A stretch of 54,969 nt of DNA. Source: Chitinophagaceae bacterium. Its GTDB lineage: Bacteria; Bacteroidota; Bacteroidia; Chitinophagales; Chitinophagaceae. Location of the stretch: positions 1-54,969 of the forward strand of contig JANYCA010000077.1 of assembly GCA_025360525.1 (NCBI GenBank), in the 5' to 3' direction. Below the pieces are notes generated by a model. It worked only from the letters and a program-made list of their open reading frames with translations. It did not search any database and was not told where the DNA came from. Below are positions 47,156 to 54,969 of this stretch, piece after piece (the first letter of the stretch is position 1; each line of letters starts with the position of its first letter). Both the position numbers and the translations under genes were made by a program.

Positions 47156-47356
47156 ATCAGTTAATTGCGATGTTGGTGTGTTAGTATTAATGCCTTGCAA
47201 TTGGGTGGAAAAGTAATCAAAACTACATGTTGGCAAATGCAATAATCGACCCTGGTTGTGTGTGAGACGATTTCAGGATCAAATCCATTAATTACACTAC
47301 ATACAAAATATCGTGATCGCAAGAGTTATTTCGGTGTAAATACAAGGGGTAAAATG

Positions 47357-47605
47357 TTAGTTATTTAAACCGGCGCTTTCCTGTTCTTCTACCAATTTAT
47401 TATTTTTCCACCACCTAACACCAATAACACCCACAAGGGCAAAAGGTGCAAGCATTAAGTATAAGATACCACTGTTTAAGCCCTGTGCTGGCTTTTCGCC
47501 TAGTTGCTGGGCTGTTTTGGTACACATGGCACATTGGGCATTGGCATTACCGGCTAGGCAACAGCTTAAGATGATAATTGCAAATATTGAAATAACTTTT
47601 TTCAT
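47357..47605 (-). CDS. Small secreted/membrane CAMC-motif protein
   Basis: An 82-residue protein with signal peptide MKKVISIFAIIILSCCLAGNANA, then QCAMCTKTAQQLGEKPAQGL and one membrane segment (ILYLMLAPFALVGVIGVRWW). The CxxC motif directly after the cleavage site is conserved in a small Bacteroidetes family of unknown function and might bind a metal or take part in disulfide exchange; that is speculation. Single gene between typA and the helicase. Confidence 0.75.
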   Translation of the reverse strand: MKKVISIFAIIILSCCLAGNANAQCAMCTKTAQQLGEKPAQGLNSGILYLMLAPFALVGVIGVRWWKNNKLVEEQESAGLNN

Positions 47606-47656
47606 TTGATCATGTAAAGTTAGGTTGCTATTTATAAAGATGTTGTTTTGTTGAAC

Positions 47657-47689
47657 AAAAAAAATCCCCCCGATAAAAGCCGGAGGGAT
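47657..47689 (-). terminator. Rho-independent terminator of typA
   Basis: ATCCCCCCG (47664-47672) pairs with CGGAGGGAT (47681-47689), one mismatch, 8-base loop. The minus strand then reads a long T run, 21 bases past the typA stop. Confidence 0.85.
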
Positions 47690-47709
47690 ATTAATTTAAA
47701 AGATATTAT

Positions 47710-49521
47710 TTAAACTGCTTCAGCAGACATTGATTTGCTCACCCGCTTACGGTCATCTTCATTCAAAACAACTTTTCTCATACGGATATTCTTTGGTGTT
47801 ACTTCAATACACTCATCTTGCTGAATGTACTCCATACACTCTTCCAGTGTCATCAAGATTTTTGGTGCTGCCTTAGAAGCATCATCCGATCCGCTTGCAC
47901 GGTGGTTTGTTAATTTTTTAGGCTCCGTAGCATTTACTACCAAATCGCCTGGCTTAATATGTTCAGCTATTATTTGTCCTGCGTAAACATCTTGTCCCGG
48001 ATCTACAAAGAAACGGCCTCTGTCCTGCAATTTGTCAATGGAGTAACCGGTGGTTTTTTCGGTAGTTTTACTTACCAACACACCATTGTTACGGCCGGGG
48101 ATTGCACCTTTCCATGGCTTATACTCGTGAAAACGATGCGCCATTACAGCTTCTCCGGCTGTATTGGTAAGCATGTTGCTTCTTAACCCAATTAACCCTC
48201 TTGATGGAATATCAAATTCCAAATGCTGCATTTCACCTTTTGTTTCCATCACCAGCATCTCACCTTTCTTTTGTGTAACAAGGTCAATAACCCTTCCGCT
48301 AAATTCAGCCGGCACATCTACCACCAATATCTCATATGGCTCATTTTTAACGCCATCAATTTGTTTTACTAATACCTGTGGCTGACCAATGGTAAGTTCA
48401 AATCCTTCTCTGCGCATTGTTTCAATCAAAATACCCAAGTGAAGAATACCACGTCCAAATACATTAAAACTATCAGCACTATCACTATCTTCTACCCGTA
48501 GCGCCAGGTTTTTTTCTGTTTCTTTCAACAACCTGTCACGCAAATGGCGACTGGTCACAAATTTTCCTTCTTTACCAAAAAAAGGTGAGTTGTTGATACC
48601 AAACAACATGCTCATAGTTGGTTCATCCACACTTATCACAGGCAATGCTTCCATATTTTCAACATCCGAAATGGTATCACCAATGTTAAACGTTTCTAAC
48701 CCCACCACTGCACAAATATCACCGGCAAAAACTTCCGTTGTTTTCTTTTTGCCCATTCCTTCAAACACGTACAGTTCTTTAATCTTCATTTTTTTGTTAC
48801 CGCCATCTGCTTGTAACAAGGCAATTTGCTGGCCTTCTTTAATACTGCCACGGGCAACTTTACCTACAGCTATCCTTCCCAAAAAAGAAGAATAATCCAA
48901 TGACGTAATTTGCATTTGAGTTGGTCCCTCGTTTACTTTAGGTTCCGGTACGTACTGCAAAATTGCATCCATTAAAGGGAAAATATTATCCGTTTCAGTA
49001 ATGGAAGTATTCATCCAGCCGTTTTTACTGCTGCCATATATTGTAGGAAAATCCAATTGCTCTTCAGTTGCATCCAAGTTAAAAAATAATTCAAAAACTG
49101 CATCATGCACTTCATCCGGACGACAGTTAGCCTTATCTACTTTATTGATTACAACAATTGGATGAAGCCCAAGCGCCAGTGCTTTCTGCAACACAAAACG
49201 TGTTTGTGGCATGGGGCCTTCAAAAGCATCTACCAGCAATAAAACACCATCTGCCATTTTTAATACCCTTTCAACTTCACCACCAAAGTCACTGTGACCA
49301 GGCGTATCAATAACGTTAACTTTTACGCCTTTGTAGTTAACAGAAATATTTTTACTAAATATGGTAATACCACGTTCCCTTTCCAGGTCGTTGCTATCCA
49401 TGATCAGTTCACCTGTTTCCTGATTATCCCGGAAAACCTGGGTGGCATGTAAAATTTTATCAACCAAGGTAGTTTTACCATGATCAACGTGGGCAATAAT
49501 TGCGATGTTGCGAATGTTCAT
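47710..49521 (-). CDS. typA: Translational GTPase TypA/BipA
   Basis: A 603-residue ribosome-associated GTPase. G1 [10 protein letters not shown] (residues 10-19), switch region with [10 protein letters not shown]3 [13 protein letters not shown]4 [12 protein letters not shown]-like domains III and V and the BipA-specific C-terminal domain ([20 protein letters not shown], then the [11 protein letters not shown] end) follow. Supports ribosome assembly and growth under stress or cold. Full length. A good promoter lies about 100 bases upstream and a terminator downstream. Confidence 0.97.
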   Translation of the reverse strand: MNIRNIAIIAHVDHGKTTLVDKILHATQVFRDNQETGELIMDSNDLERERGITIFSKNISVNYKGVKVNVIDTPGHSDFGGEVERVLKMADGVLLLVDAFEGPMPQTRFVLQKALALGLHPIVVINKVDKANCRPDEVHDAVFELFFNLDATEEQLDFPTIYGSSKNGWMNTSITETDNIFPLMDAILQYVPEPKVNEGPTQMQITSLDYSSFLGRIAVGKVARGSIKEGQQIALLQADGGNKKMKIKELYVFEGMGKKKTTEVFAGDICAVVGLETFNIGDTISDVENMEALPVISVDEPTMSMLFGINNSPFFGKEGKFVTSRHLRDRLLKETEKNLALRVEDSDSADSFNVFGRGILHLGILIETMRREGFELTIGQPQVLVKQIDGVKNEPYEILVVDVPAEFSGRVIDLVTQKKGEMLVMETKGEMQHLEFDIPSRGLIGLRSNMLTNTAGEAVMAHRFHEYKPWKGAIPGRNNGVLVSKTTEKTTGYSIDKLQDRGRFFVDPGQDVYAGQIIAEHIKPGDLVVNATEPKKLTNHRASGSDDASKAAPKILMTLEECMEYIQQDECIEVTPKNIRMRKVVLNEDDRKRVSKSMSAEAV

Positions 49522-49614
49522 TTTTGTTTAGCTTTGAGCAACAGGCCTTGAGTTTAATGCGTTGCAAATTCTGCTAAGCCGCTTACTCACAGCCCGTAGC
49601 TGTTTTTAAGGGCG

Positions 49615-49645
49615 CAAAGGTAAGCTTTTTTGCCCGGACGGCAAG
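49615..49645 (-). promoter_or_regulatory. Promoter of typA
   Basis: On the minus strand CTTG (49645-49642), a 19-base spacer and TACCTTTG (49622-49615), matching the Bacteroidetes TTTG / TAnnTTTG consensus with one mismatch at -33. Predicts a leader of ~90 bases. Confidence 0.6.
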
Positions 49646-49719
49646 GTTAAAACTTAATTAACATTTGCCAGGGGTTATGCTGGGGGCACTTTTTAGGGTT
49701 TAAAAAACACGAAATTCAA

Positions 49720-50178
49720 ATGAATACTATCAGAATAATTGGCAAAAGAAAACGTATTGCCATGGTTGCTCACGACAATAAAAAAAGGGATTTAATAGAA
49801 TGGGCAGTACACAATTCAAAAGAACTGGCAAAACACGAGCTGATTGCTACAGGCACAACCGGAAAATTACTTGAGGAACAATTAGACCGGCCAGTTACAA
49901 AAATGCTGAGTGGCCCGCTCGGGGGCGACCAGCAAATTGGTGCTATGATAGCAGAAGGCAAAATTGACGTAATGGTATTTTTTTGGGACCCAATGCAAGC
50001 TCAGCCGCATGATAGCGATGTAAAAGCATTGCTAAGATTGGGAGTGGCCTGGAATATTTTACTTGCATGCGACAGAGCTACTGCAGATTTTATGTTTACA
50101 TCACCCCTAATGCAACAGGAATATGAAACGATTATTCCGGATTATGATAGTTACCTGCATAGAAATGTAACCACATAG
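49720..50178 (+). CDS. mgsA: Methylglyoxal synthase
   Basis: A 152-residue enzyme converting dihydroxyacetone phosphate to methylglyoxal and phosphate, a bypass of lower glycolysis. The family residues are all present by alignment to the E. coli enzyme: Asp19 (AHDNKK), Asp70 (GPLGGDQQIG), Asp90 (FFWDPM), His97 and Asp100 (QPHDSD). Length is normal. Single gene, divergent from typA. Confidence 0.96.
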   Translation: MNTIRIIGKRKRIAMVAHDNKKRDLIEWAVHNSKELAKHELIATGTTGKLLEEQLDRPVTKMLSGPLGGDQQIGAMIAEGKIDVMVFFWDPMQAQPHDSDVKALLRLGVAWNILLACDRATADFMFTSPLMQQEYETIIPDYDSYLHRNVTT

Positions 50179-50204
50179 TTTTTTATCTTCTGAAGGAAAG
50201 CCAT

Positions 50205-51332
50205 TTATACCCGAACGTAAATTTTTCTCTTATCTAAGAAATATCCACCCAGCCAGCAAAGCAGCATAAAACTTACAGCAAATAAAAGGGAGCCCAGGTA
50301 ATCACCTGCGTAAATAAAAATATTTCTATAAATCCATTGATACAAGGAGAGTTTAGGCTCAACCCTAAAAAAGTACAACAAGGTTGCGGCCAGTTCGGAC
50401 AATAAATAAATAAACAGCGGATTGCGGCCAAATACTTCAAAGAAGTACGTCCAGCTGGTTTGTTGCCTAAAGTTGATAATATAAATAATGATGGAAATAA
50501 TGATACAATCCAGCCCTACAGTTTGCAACACAAAAGAGCTGGTCCAAAGCTTTTTGTTGATAGGAAAAATTAAATTCCAGCAATAGGCGGCAAAGAGTAA
50601 TAATACACCTGTTAACAACAGTTTTGTTAAGCCCTCGTAGGTATTTCCTTTGTGCTGAATAAATTTTCCAACAGTAAAACCTGCTACTACATTGGCTATT
50701 GCAGGCATTGTACTCAGCAACCCTTCCGGATCAAAAGCCACGCCCTCGCCGTGGTACAGGTGGCTTTCGGGCAACAGCCATTTGTCGAGTATTTGCCCGG
50801 TATTGCCTTCCATACTTAACGGAGCAGATGGGTCGCCAAATGCATATAACAAAATCCAATAAGCAAATAATAACAAAATGCTGATATTTAATGCCGCTTT
50901 GGGTTTTAGATAATAAATCATCAGCGAAGCAATGCCATAACAAAGTGCAATTCGCTGCAAAACTCCAAAAACTCTAGTGTTGCTAAAAGGGGAAAATACT
51001 AATTGATTGTTTGCGTCCCATTTTACAAAAGGAAACCAATACATAAGATAGCCCAGCAAAAAGATGATGAAAGTTCTCTTTAAAATTTTCCATAACACCT
51101 GCTGTTGGTCCAGTTTTTCCCACCTGGCCATTACAAAACTCATAGCATTGCCAACTGCAAATAAAAAAGAGGGAAACACTAAATCGGTAGGTGTAAATCC
51201 GTCCCAATGCGCATGCAGCAAGGGCGAAAACGTAGTGGCACCATTACCTGGAGTATTTACTATAATCATCAGGCAAATGGTCATTCCCCTAAAAACATCA
51301 AGAGCGGTAAAGCGTTGGTTGGCAGCAGTCAT
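50205..51332 (-). CDS. NagX-like acyltransferase, DUF5009/HGSNAT family
   Basis: A 375-residue inner-membrane protein with about ten membrane segments, related to heparan-alpha-glucosaminide N-acetyltransferase. Begins RFTALDVFRGMTICLMIIVN with the conserved DVFRG and the downstream HAHWDGFTPTDLVFPSFLFAVG-type segment containing the conserved His and Asp. In some bacteria it sits with N-acetylglucosamine genes; here it stands alone. Likely transfers acetyl groups to an amino sugar; not proven. Confidence 0.88.
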   Translation of the reverse strand: MTAANQRFTALDVFRGMTICLMIIVNTPGNGATTFSPLLHAHWDGFTPTDLVFPSFLFAVGNAMSFVMARWEKLDQQQVLWKILKRTFIIFLLGYLMYWFPFVKWDANNQLVFSPFSNTRVFGVLQRIALCYGIASLMIYYLKPKAALNISILLLFAYWILLYAFGDPSAPLSMEGNTGQILDKWLLPESHLYHGEGVAFDPEGLLSTMPAIANVVAGFTVGKFIQHKGNTYEGLTKLLLTGVLLLFAAYCWNLIFPINKKLWTSSFVLQTVGLDCIIISIIIYIINFRQQTSWTYFFEVFGRNPLFIYLLSELAATLLYFFRVEPKLSLYQWIYRNIFIYAGDYLGSLLFAVSFMLLCWLGGYFLDKRKIYVRV

Positions 51333-51665
51333 TATACAGGTGGTTAAAGAAAAATCAAATTAGGTAATTTAATTGGAAAAACGTTTTGAAAATGGGTAAC
51401 TATAAAAAATACCCTGGTGAAATTTGAATTGGATATTTATCAACCAAAAAATCAAGTTGCCAATCGGGTCATTTAAAAACCTTACGTTTTATTTAATTAC
51501 TTCAACCGAAATGGCCCTTCCCATGCGGCCAATAATTATGATAAGAAAGTGGCAAAAGCACCATTTGGGATGGTGCAAGTTGTAATTTTACTGAGAGTTT
51601 AAATTGATGCTGAAAGAAAACGAGCATGGCATGGAAATAATTAAATTACATTGTTATCAAATAAT
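51333..51665. other. Divergent gap with a short palindrome
   Basis: No gene. GCACCAT (51558-51564) and ATGGTGC (51570-51576) form a perfect 7-bp hairpin with a 5-base loop, without a T run right after it. Role unknown. Confidence 0.45.
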
Positions 51666-51968
51666 ATGAAAGAAGAAAAACTATTTCTGCCCAATATTGG
51701 CCTCTGTGTTTTATTGGATTTATTAGGCATGGTTACCTATTTTTTTCCTGGATTGGGGGAGTTTGTTGATATTGCCTGGGCACCCATTTCTGCTTACCTC
51801 TTTTTTAAAATGTTTGGCGGCAAACTTGGCAAGATTGGTAGTGTTTTGAATTTTTTGGAAGAAATTATTCCATTTACAGATGTCATCCCATCTTTTACCA
51901 TTGCATGGTTTATTAGGAAACGGGAGATAGACAAGGTTGCAGGCAGAGAGATAGTAAAAATCAAATAG
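51666..51968 (+). CDS. Small membrane protein
   Basis: A 100-residue protein with two or three hydrophobic segments (LPNIGLCVLLDLLGMVTYFF near the start, WAPISAYLFFKM, and PFTDVIPSFTIAWFI) and a basic C-terminal tail. The ATG 51666 (MKEEKLFLPN) is preferred to a TTG at 51651. Resembles short uncharacterised Bacteroidetes membrane proteins; function unknown. Located 88 bases before uvrB on the same strand. Confidence 0.7.
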   Translation: MKEEKLFLPNIGLCVLLDLLGMVTYFFPGLGEFVDIAWAPISAYLFFKMFGGKLGKIGSVLNFLEEIIPFTDVIPSFTIAWFIRKREIDKVAGREIVKIK

Positions 51969-52056
51969 GTAACTATTAGATTAAATTTTTCAATTATTGA
52001 AGATGCAATTTCCTTTGCACAAAACCTCCTTCCGACAATCACTTTTATAAAGTAAT

Positions 52057-54111
52057 TTGCATAAAAAAACTGTGCCGTTCAATCTTCAATCAACTTATTC
52101 ACCAGCAGGCGATCAGCCGGATGCTATCCTTAAATTAACGGAAGCAATTAACGATGGTGAACAATACCAAACCCTGTTAGGGGTTACAGGTAGCGGTAAA
52201 ACTTTTACCATTGCAAATGTTATACAAAATGTACAAAGGCCAACATTGGTACTTACACATAACAAAACGTTGGTAGCTCAATTGTATGGCGAATTCAAAC
52301 AGTTTTTTCCCGACAATGCGGTAGGGTATTTTGTAAGTTATTACGACTATTATCAGCCGGAGGCCTACATGCCGGTAAGCAATACTTACATTGAAAAAGA
52401 TTTAAGCATTAATGAAGAATTAGACAAACTTCGGCTGCAGGCAACGGCACAATTACTCAGTGGCCGCAGAGATATTATTGTTGTAGCAAGCGTAAGCTGC
52501 ATCTACGGTATGGGTAACCCTACAGAATTTGAAAACGGTATCGTCCGCATTCAAAAAGGACAGGTAATTTCCCGCCAGGGATTTTTACATGCACTCGTAA
52601 ATAGTTTGTACAGCCGCAGCCAGGGCGATTTTACACGAGGCACTTTCAGGGTAAAAGGAGATACGGTTGATATTAATCTTCCTTATGTGGATTTTGGCTA
52701 CCGGATTACTTTTTTTGGAGATGAAATAGAAAGCATAGAAACATTGGAACTCAGCAGCAGCAAACGTATTGGGCTCGTAGACAATGCCGCTATTTTTCCT
52801 GCCAATTTATACCTGGCGCCTAAAGATATTATGCAGCAGGTAATTTATGAAATACAGGACGAAGCAGCAGCGCAGGTTGAATATTTTAAAGCATCCGGAA
52901 AATTTATAGAAGCACAACGTTTAAGCGAAAGAGTTAATTACGATTTAGAAATGATCAGGGAGCTGGGCTATTGCAATGGGATAGAAAACTATTCCCGCTT
53001 TTTCGACAGGCGAAAACCCGGCACCCGGCCATTCTGCTTACTCGATTATTTCCCGAAGGATTTTATTTGCATTTTAGATGAAAGCCACCAGACGGTGCCA
53101 CAAATTAGTGGTATGTATGGCGGCGACAGAAGCAGAAAATTAATACTGGTAGATTATGGATTTCGGTTGCCCAGTGCATTAGACAACCGCCCCTTAAATT
53201 TTCATGAATTTGATAATATGGTTGGTCAAACAATTTTTGTAAGCGCTACTCCGGGAGATTATGAGTTGGAAAAAACCGGCGGGGTAGTAGTAGAGCAGGT
53301 GGTAAGGCCCACAGGGCTGCTTGATCCGCCGATTGAAGTACGCCCATCCATTAACCAGATTGATGATTTACTGGATGAAATAGATAAACGCATTACAAAA
53401 GGCGACCGGGTGCTGGTAACTACTTTAACCAAACGCATGGCGGAGGAGATGAACAAATATCTTCATCGCATTAATATAAAAAGCAAGTACATCCATAGCG
53501 AGGTAGATGCTTTGGAGAGAGTTGAAATATTAAGAGAATTACGTTTAGGAGTCATTGACGTTTTGGTGGGTGTAAATTTATTAAGAGAAGGATTGGACCT
53601 GCCGGAAGTTTCGTTGGTGGCAATATTAGACGCAGACAAGGAAGGCTTTTTACGCAATGAAAGAAGCCTTACCCAAACAGCCGGCAGGGCCGCCAGGAAT
53701 GTAGATGGGCTGGTAATTTTTTATGCGGATAAAATGACCGAGAGCATGCAAAAAACCATCGACGAAACGCAGCGCCGCAGAGAAATACAGATTGCCTATA
53801 ATATTGAACACAACATCACACCCAAAACCATTATCAAAAGCAAGGAACAAATTTTTGCCCAGGGCTCTGTGCTGGATGTAAAAGGCTACGACCCCAGCCG
53901 TCCATACGCTATTGGCGGTGATGAGGATATTATTACCGTAGCTGCAGAAGAGCAAGAGGAATATTTAACCATTCCAAAAATGGAAAAGAAAATTACCGGC
54001 ACAAAAAAAGCCATGGAAAAAGCTGCCCGGGATTTGGATTTTATGGAGGCTGCCAGGTTAAGAGATGAAATGTTTAAATTACAAAAAGAGCTGGAAGAAA
54101 TGAAGCGATAA
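52057..54111 (+). CDS. uvrB: Excinuclease ABC subunit UvrB
   Basis: The damage-verifying helicase-like subunit of nucleotide excision repair. Walker A GVTGSGKT near residue 43, the beta-hairpin region YYDYYQPEAYMP near residue 97, ILDESHQTVPQ (Walker B), VSATPGDYE, and helicase motifs TLTKRMAEEM, GVNLLREGLDLPEVSLVAIL and QTAGRAARN. The UVR motif (AARDLDFMEAARLRDEMFKL) closes the protein. No ATG fits: the frame opens at TTG 52057, or at GTG 52072, which would give MPFNLQSTYSPAGDQP, very family-like and preceded by A-rich DNA. The GTG may be the true start. Confidence 0.97.
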   Translation: MHKKTVPFNLQSTYSPAGDQPDAILKLTEAINDGEQYQTLLGVTGSGKTFTIANVIQNVQRPTLVLTHNKTLVAQLYGEFKQFFPDNAVGYFVSYYDYYQPEAYMPVSNTYIEKDLSINEELDKLRLQATAQLLSGRRDIIVVASVSCIYGMGNPTEFENGIVRIQKGQVISRQGFLHALVNSLYSRSQGDFTRGTFRVKGDTVDINLPYVDFGYRITFFGDEIESIETLELSSSKRIGLVDNAAIFPANLYLAPKDIMQQVIYEIQDEAAAQVEYFKASGKFIEAQRLSERVNYDLEMIRELGYCNGIENYSRFFDRRKPGTRPFCLLDYFPKDFICILDESHQTVPQISGMYGGDRSRKLILVDYGFRLPSALDNRPLNFHEFDNMVGQTIFVSATPGDYELEKTGGVVVEQVVRPTGLLDPPIEVRPSINQIDDLLDEIDKRITKGDRVLVTTLTKRMAEEMNKYLHRINIKSKYIHSEVDALERVEILRELRLGVIDVLVGVNLLREGLDLPEVSLVAILDADKEGFLRNERSLTQTAGRAARNVDGLVIFYADKMTESMQKTIDETQRRREIQIAYNIEHNITPKTIIKSKEQIFAQGSVLDVKGYDPSRPYAIGGDEDIITVAAEEQEEYLTIPKMEKKITGTKKAMEKAARDLDFMEAARLRDEMFKLQKELEEMKR

Positions 54112-54238
54112 AAAATTAATACAGATGCTGATTTTTTAATTCCCCTACAGCTTTGCCACAAACCCATTTGTATTTAAACCTTTTTCTTTATCAAAAAGAA
54201 AATTACTTATCTTTCCTATACATCTAAAAATATTTATT

Positions 54239-54969
54239 ATGACCATCATTGCACTCTACAACCTTAAAGGCGGCGTAGGTAAAACTGCCAGTTGTGTAAA
54301 CCTGGCTTATTTAGCAGCTGCCGATGGCTTTAAAACTATATTGTGGGATATTGATCCACAGGGTTCTTCCAGTTTTTATTATAAAGCAAAACCCAAAATG
54401 CACCCCGGCATTAAAAAACTAATTACAAAAGATGCAGACCTGGAGAGTGCAATCCTAAGCACAGATTTTGAATTGCTGGATGTGATACCTGCAGACTCCA
54501 ATACAAAAAGCGCCGACATAATGCTGGAAGAAATGAAGGGTAATAAAAACAGGCTTAAAAGTGTATTGAAACAATTAGAAAAAGAATACGATTTTGCTTT
54601 TATTGATTGCCCCCCGGGTTTTAGTGCTTTAAGCGAAAACATATTTAATGCAGCAGATGTGGTGCTGATGCCGGTTATCCCCACCACGCTCTCTGTACGT
54701 ACCTATAATATGGTAAAGGATTATTTTAAAGAAAAAGAACTGGATATAAAAAAAATGATGTGCTTTTTTACCATGGTAGATTTGCGTAAAAACCTTCACA
54801 ACGAAATAATGGAACAGCTGCATAAAGACAGGCGCTTTTTCCAGAATTATGTCCCCTACCTAAGCGATGTTGAAAAAATGGGCATCCACAAAGCGCCCGT
54901 TATGGAATTTGCCAACAGCAGTTATGCAGCCCAATGTTACCGGGATTTATGGACAGAAATTAAGGAAGG
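54239..54969 (+). CDS. ParA family ATPase (3' end missing)
   Basis: About 243 residues are visible and the frame is open at the window end. The deviant Walker A motif KGGVGKT (residues 10-16) and the opening MTIIALYNLKGGVGKTASCV are typical of ParA/Soj. Walker A' ILWDIDPQGSSSFYY and Walker B FAFIDCPPGFSALSEN follow, then VVLMPVIPTTLSVRTYNMV. A related ParA-type role in segregation or in positioning of another cargo is possible. No parB or centromere site is visible in the window. It lies 127 bases after uvrB. Confidence 0.92.
   Translation, partial: MTIIALYNLKGGVGKTASCVNLAYLAAADGFKTILWDIDPQGSSSFYYKAKPKMHPGIKKLITKDADLESAILSTDFELLDVIPADSNTKSADIMLEEMKGNKNRLKSVLKQLEKEYDFAFIDCPPGFSALSENIFNAADVVLMPVIPTTLSVRTYNMVKDYFKEKELDIKKMMCFFTMVDLRKNLHNEIMEQLHKDRRFFQNYVPYLSDVEKMGIHKAPVMEFANSSYAAQCYRDLWTEIKE

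Overview
The window looks like the chromosome of a Bacteroidetes bacterium, most likely family Chitinophagaceae or a close relative. The grounds are a moderately AT-rich sequence, starts preceded by A-rich DNA rather than Shine-Dalgarno motifs, promoters of the TTTG / TAnnTTTG type, and family-typical genes (DUF5606, S46 peptidase, CAMC small protein, NagX-like acyltransferase, bacterial GH3). I assign no species. No rRNA, tRNA, CRISPR array, integrase or transposase gene was seen.

Layout. 1-8930 is ordinary minus-strand core (lysS end, desaturase, patatin, flavin reductase, FAH hydrolase, oligoendopeptidase, DUF5606) with one plus-strand lipoprotein. 8970-13240 is an accessory island of short cargo units: an MntA/HepT pair, a membrane protein with an HTH regulator, a broken MazEF pair and a subclass B1 metallo-beta-lactamase. 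These are separated by members of a diverged ~180-290 bp repeat family whose ends resemble integron attC core sites. 14180-21346 is a plus-strand cluster: PqqD-like peptide, ATP-grasp ligase, LysA-type PLP decarboxylase, a urea-transporter-like membrane domain fused to an M23 peptidase, a TPR/beta-barrel protein and a TPR lipidless secreted protein. 21347-26780 is a second repeat-separated island (GyrI/Cass2-like protein, OsmC plus methyltransferase, a small outer-membrane protein, a serine hydrolase). 26780-54969 returns to core genes: recX, oligopeptidase B, PaaE-like reductase with TetR regulator, secreted beta-galactosidase, DNA glycosylase, fRMsr, dienelactone hydrolase, S46 peptidase, GH3, corA, coiled-coil protein, DEAD helicase, typA, mgsA, NagX-like protein, uvrB and the start of a ParA gene.

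The two points most worth pursuing are (i) the two cassette-like arrays, where each cargo unit is followed by a copy of the same repeat and no integrase is in view, one cargo being an apparently intact B1 metallo-beta-lactamase; and (ii) the PqqD / ATP-grasp / decarboxylase / urea-transporter-M23 / TPR-barrel cluster, which resembles an uncharacterised small-molecule or peptide tailoring and envelope system. Palindromic REP-like elements are scattered throughout and in several cases supply the last codons of real genes.
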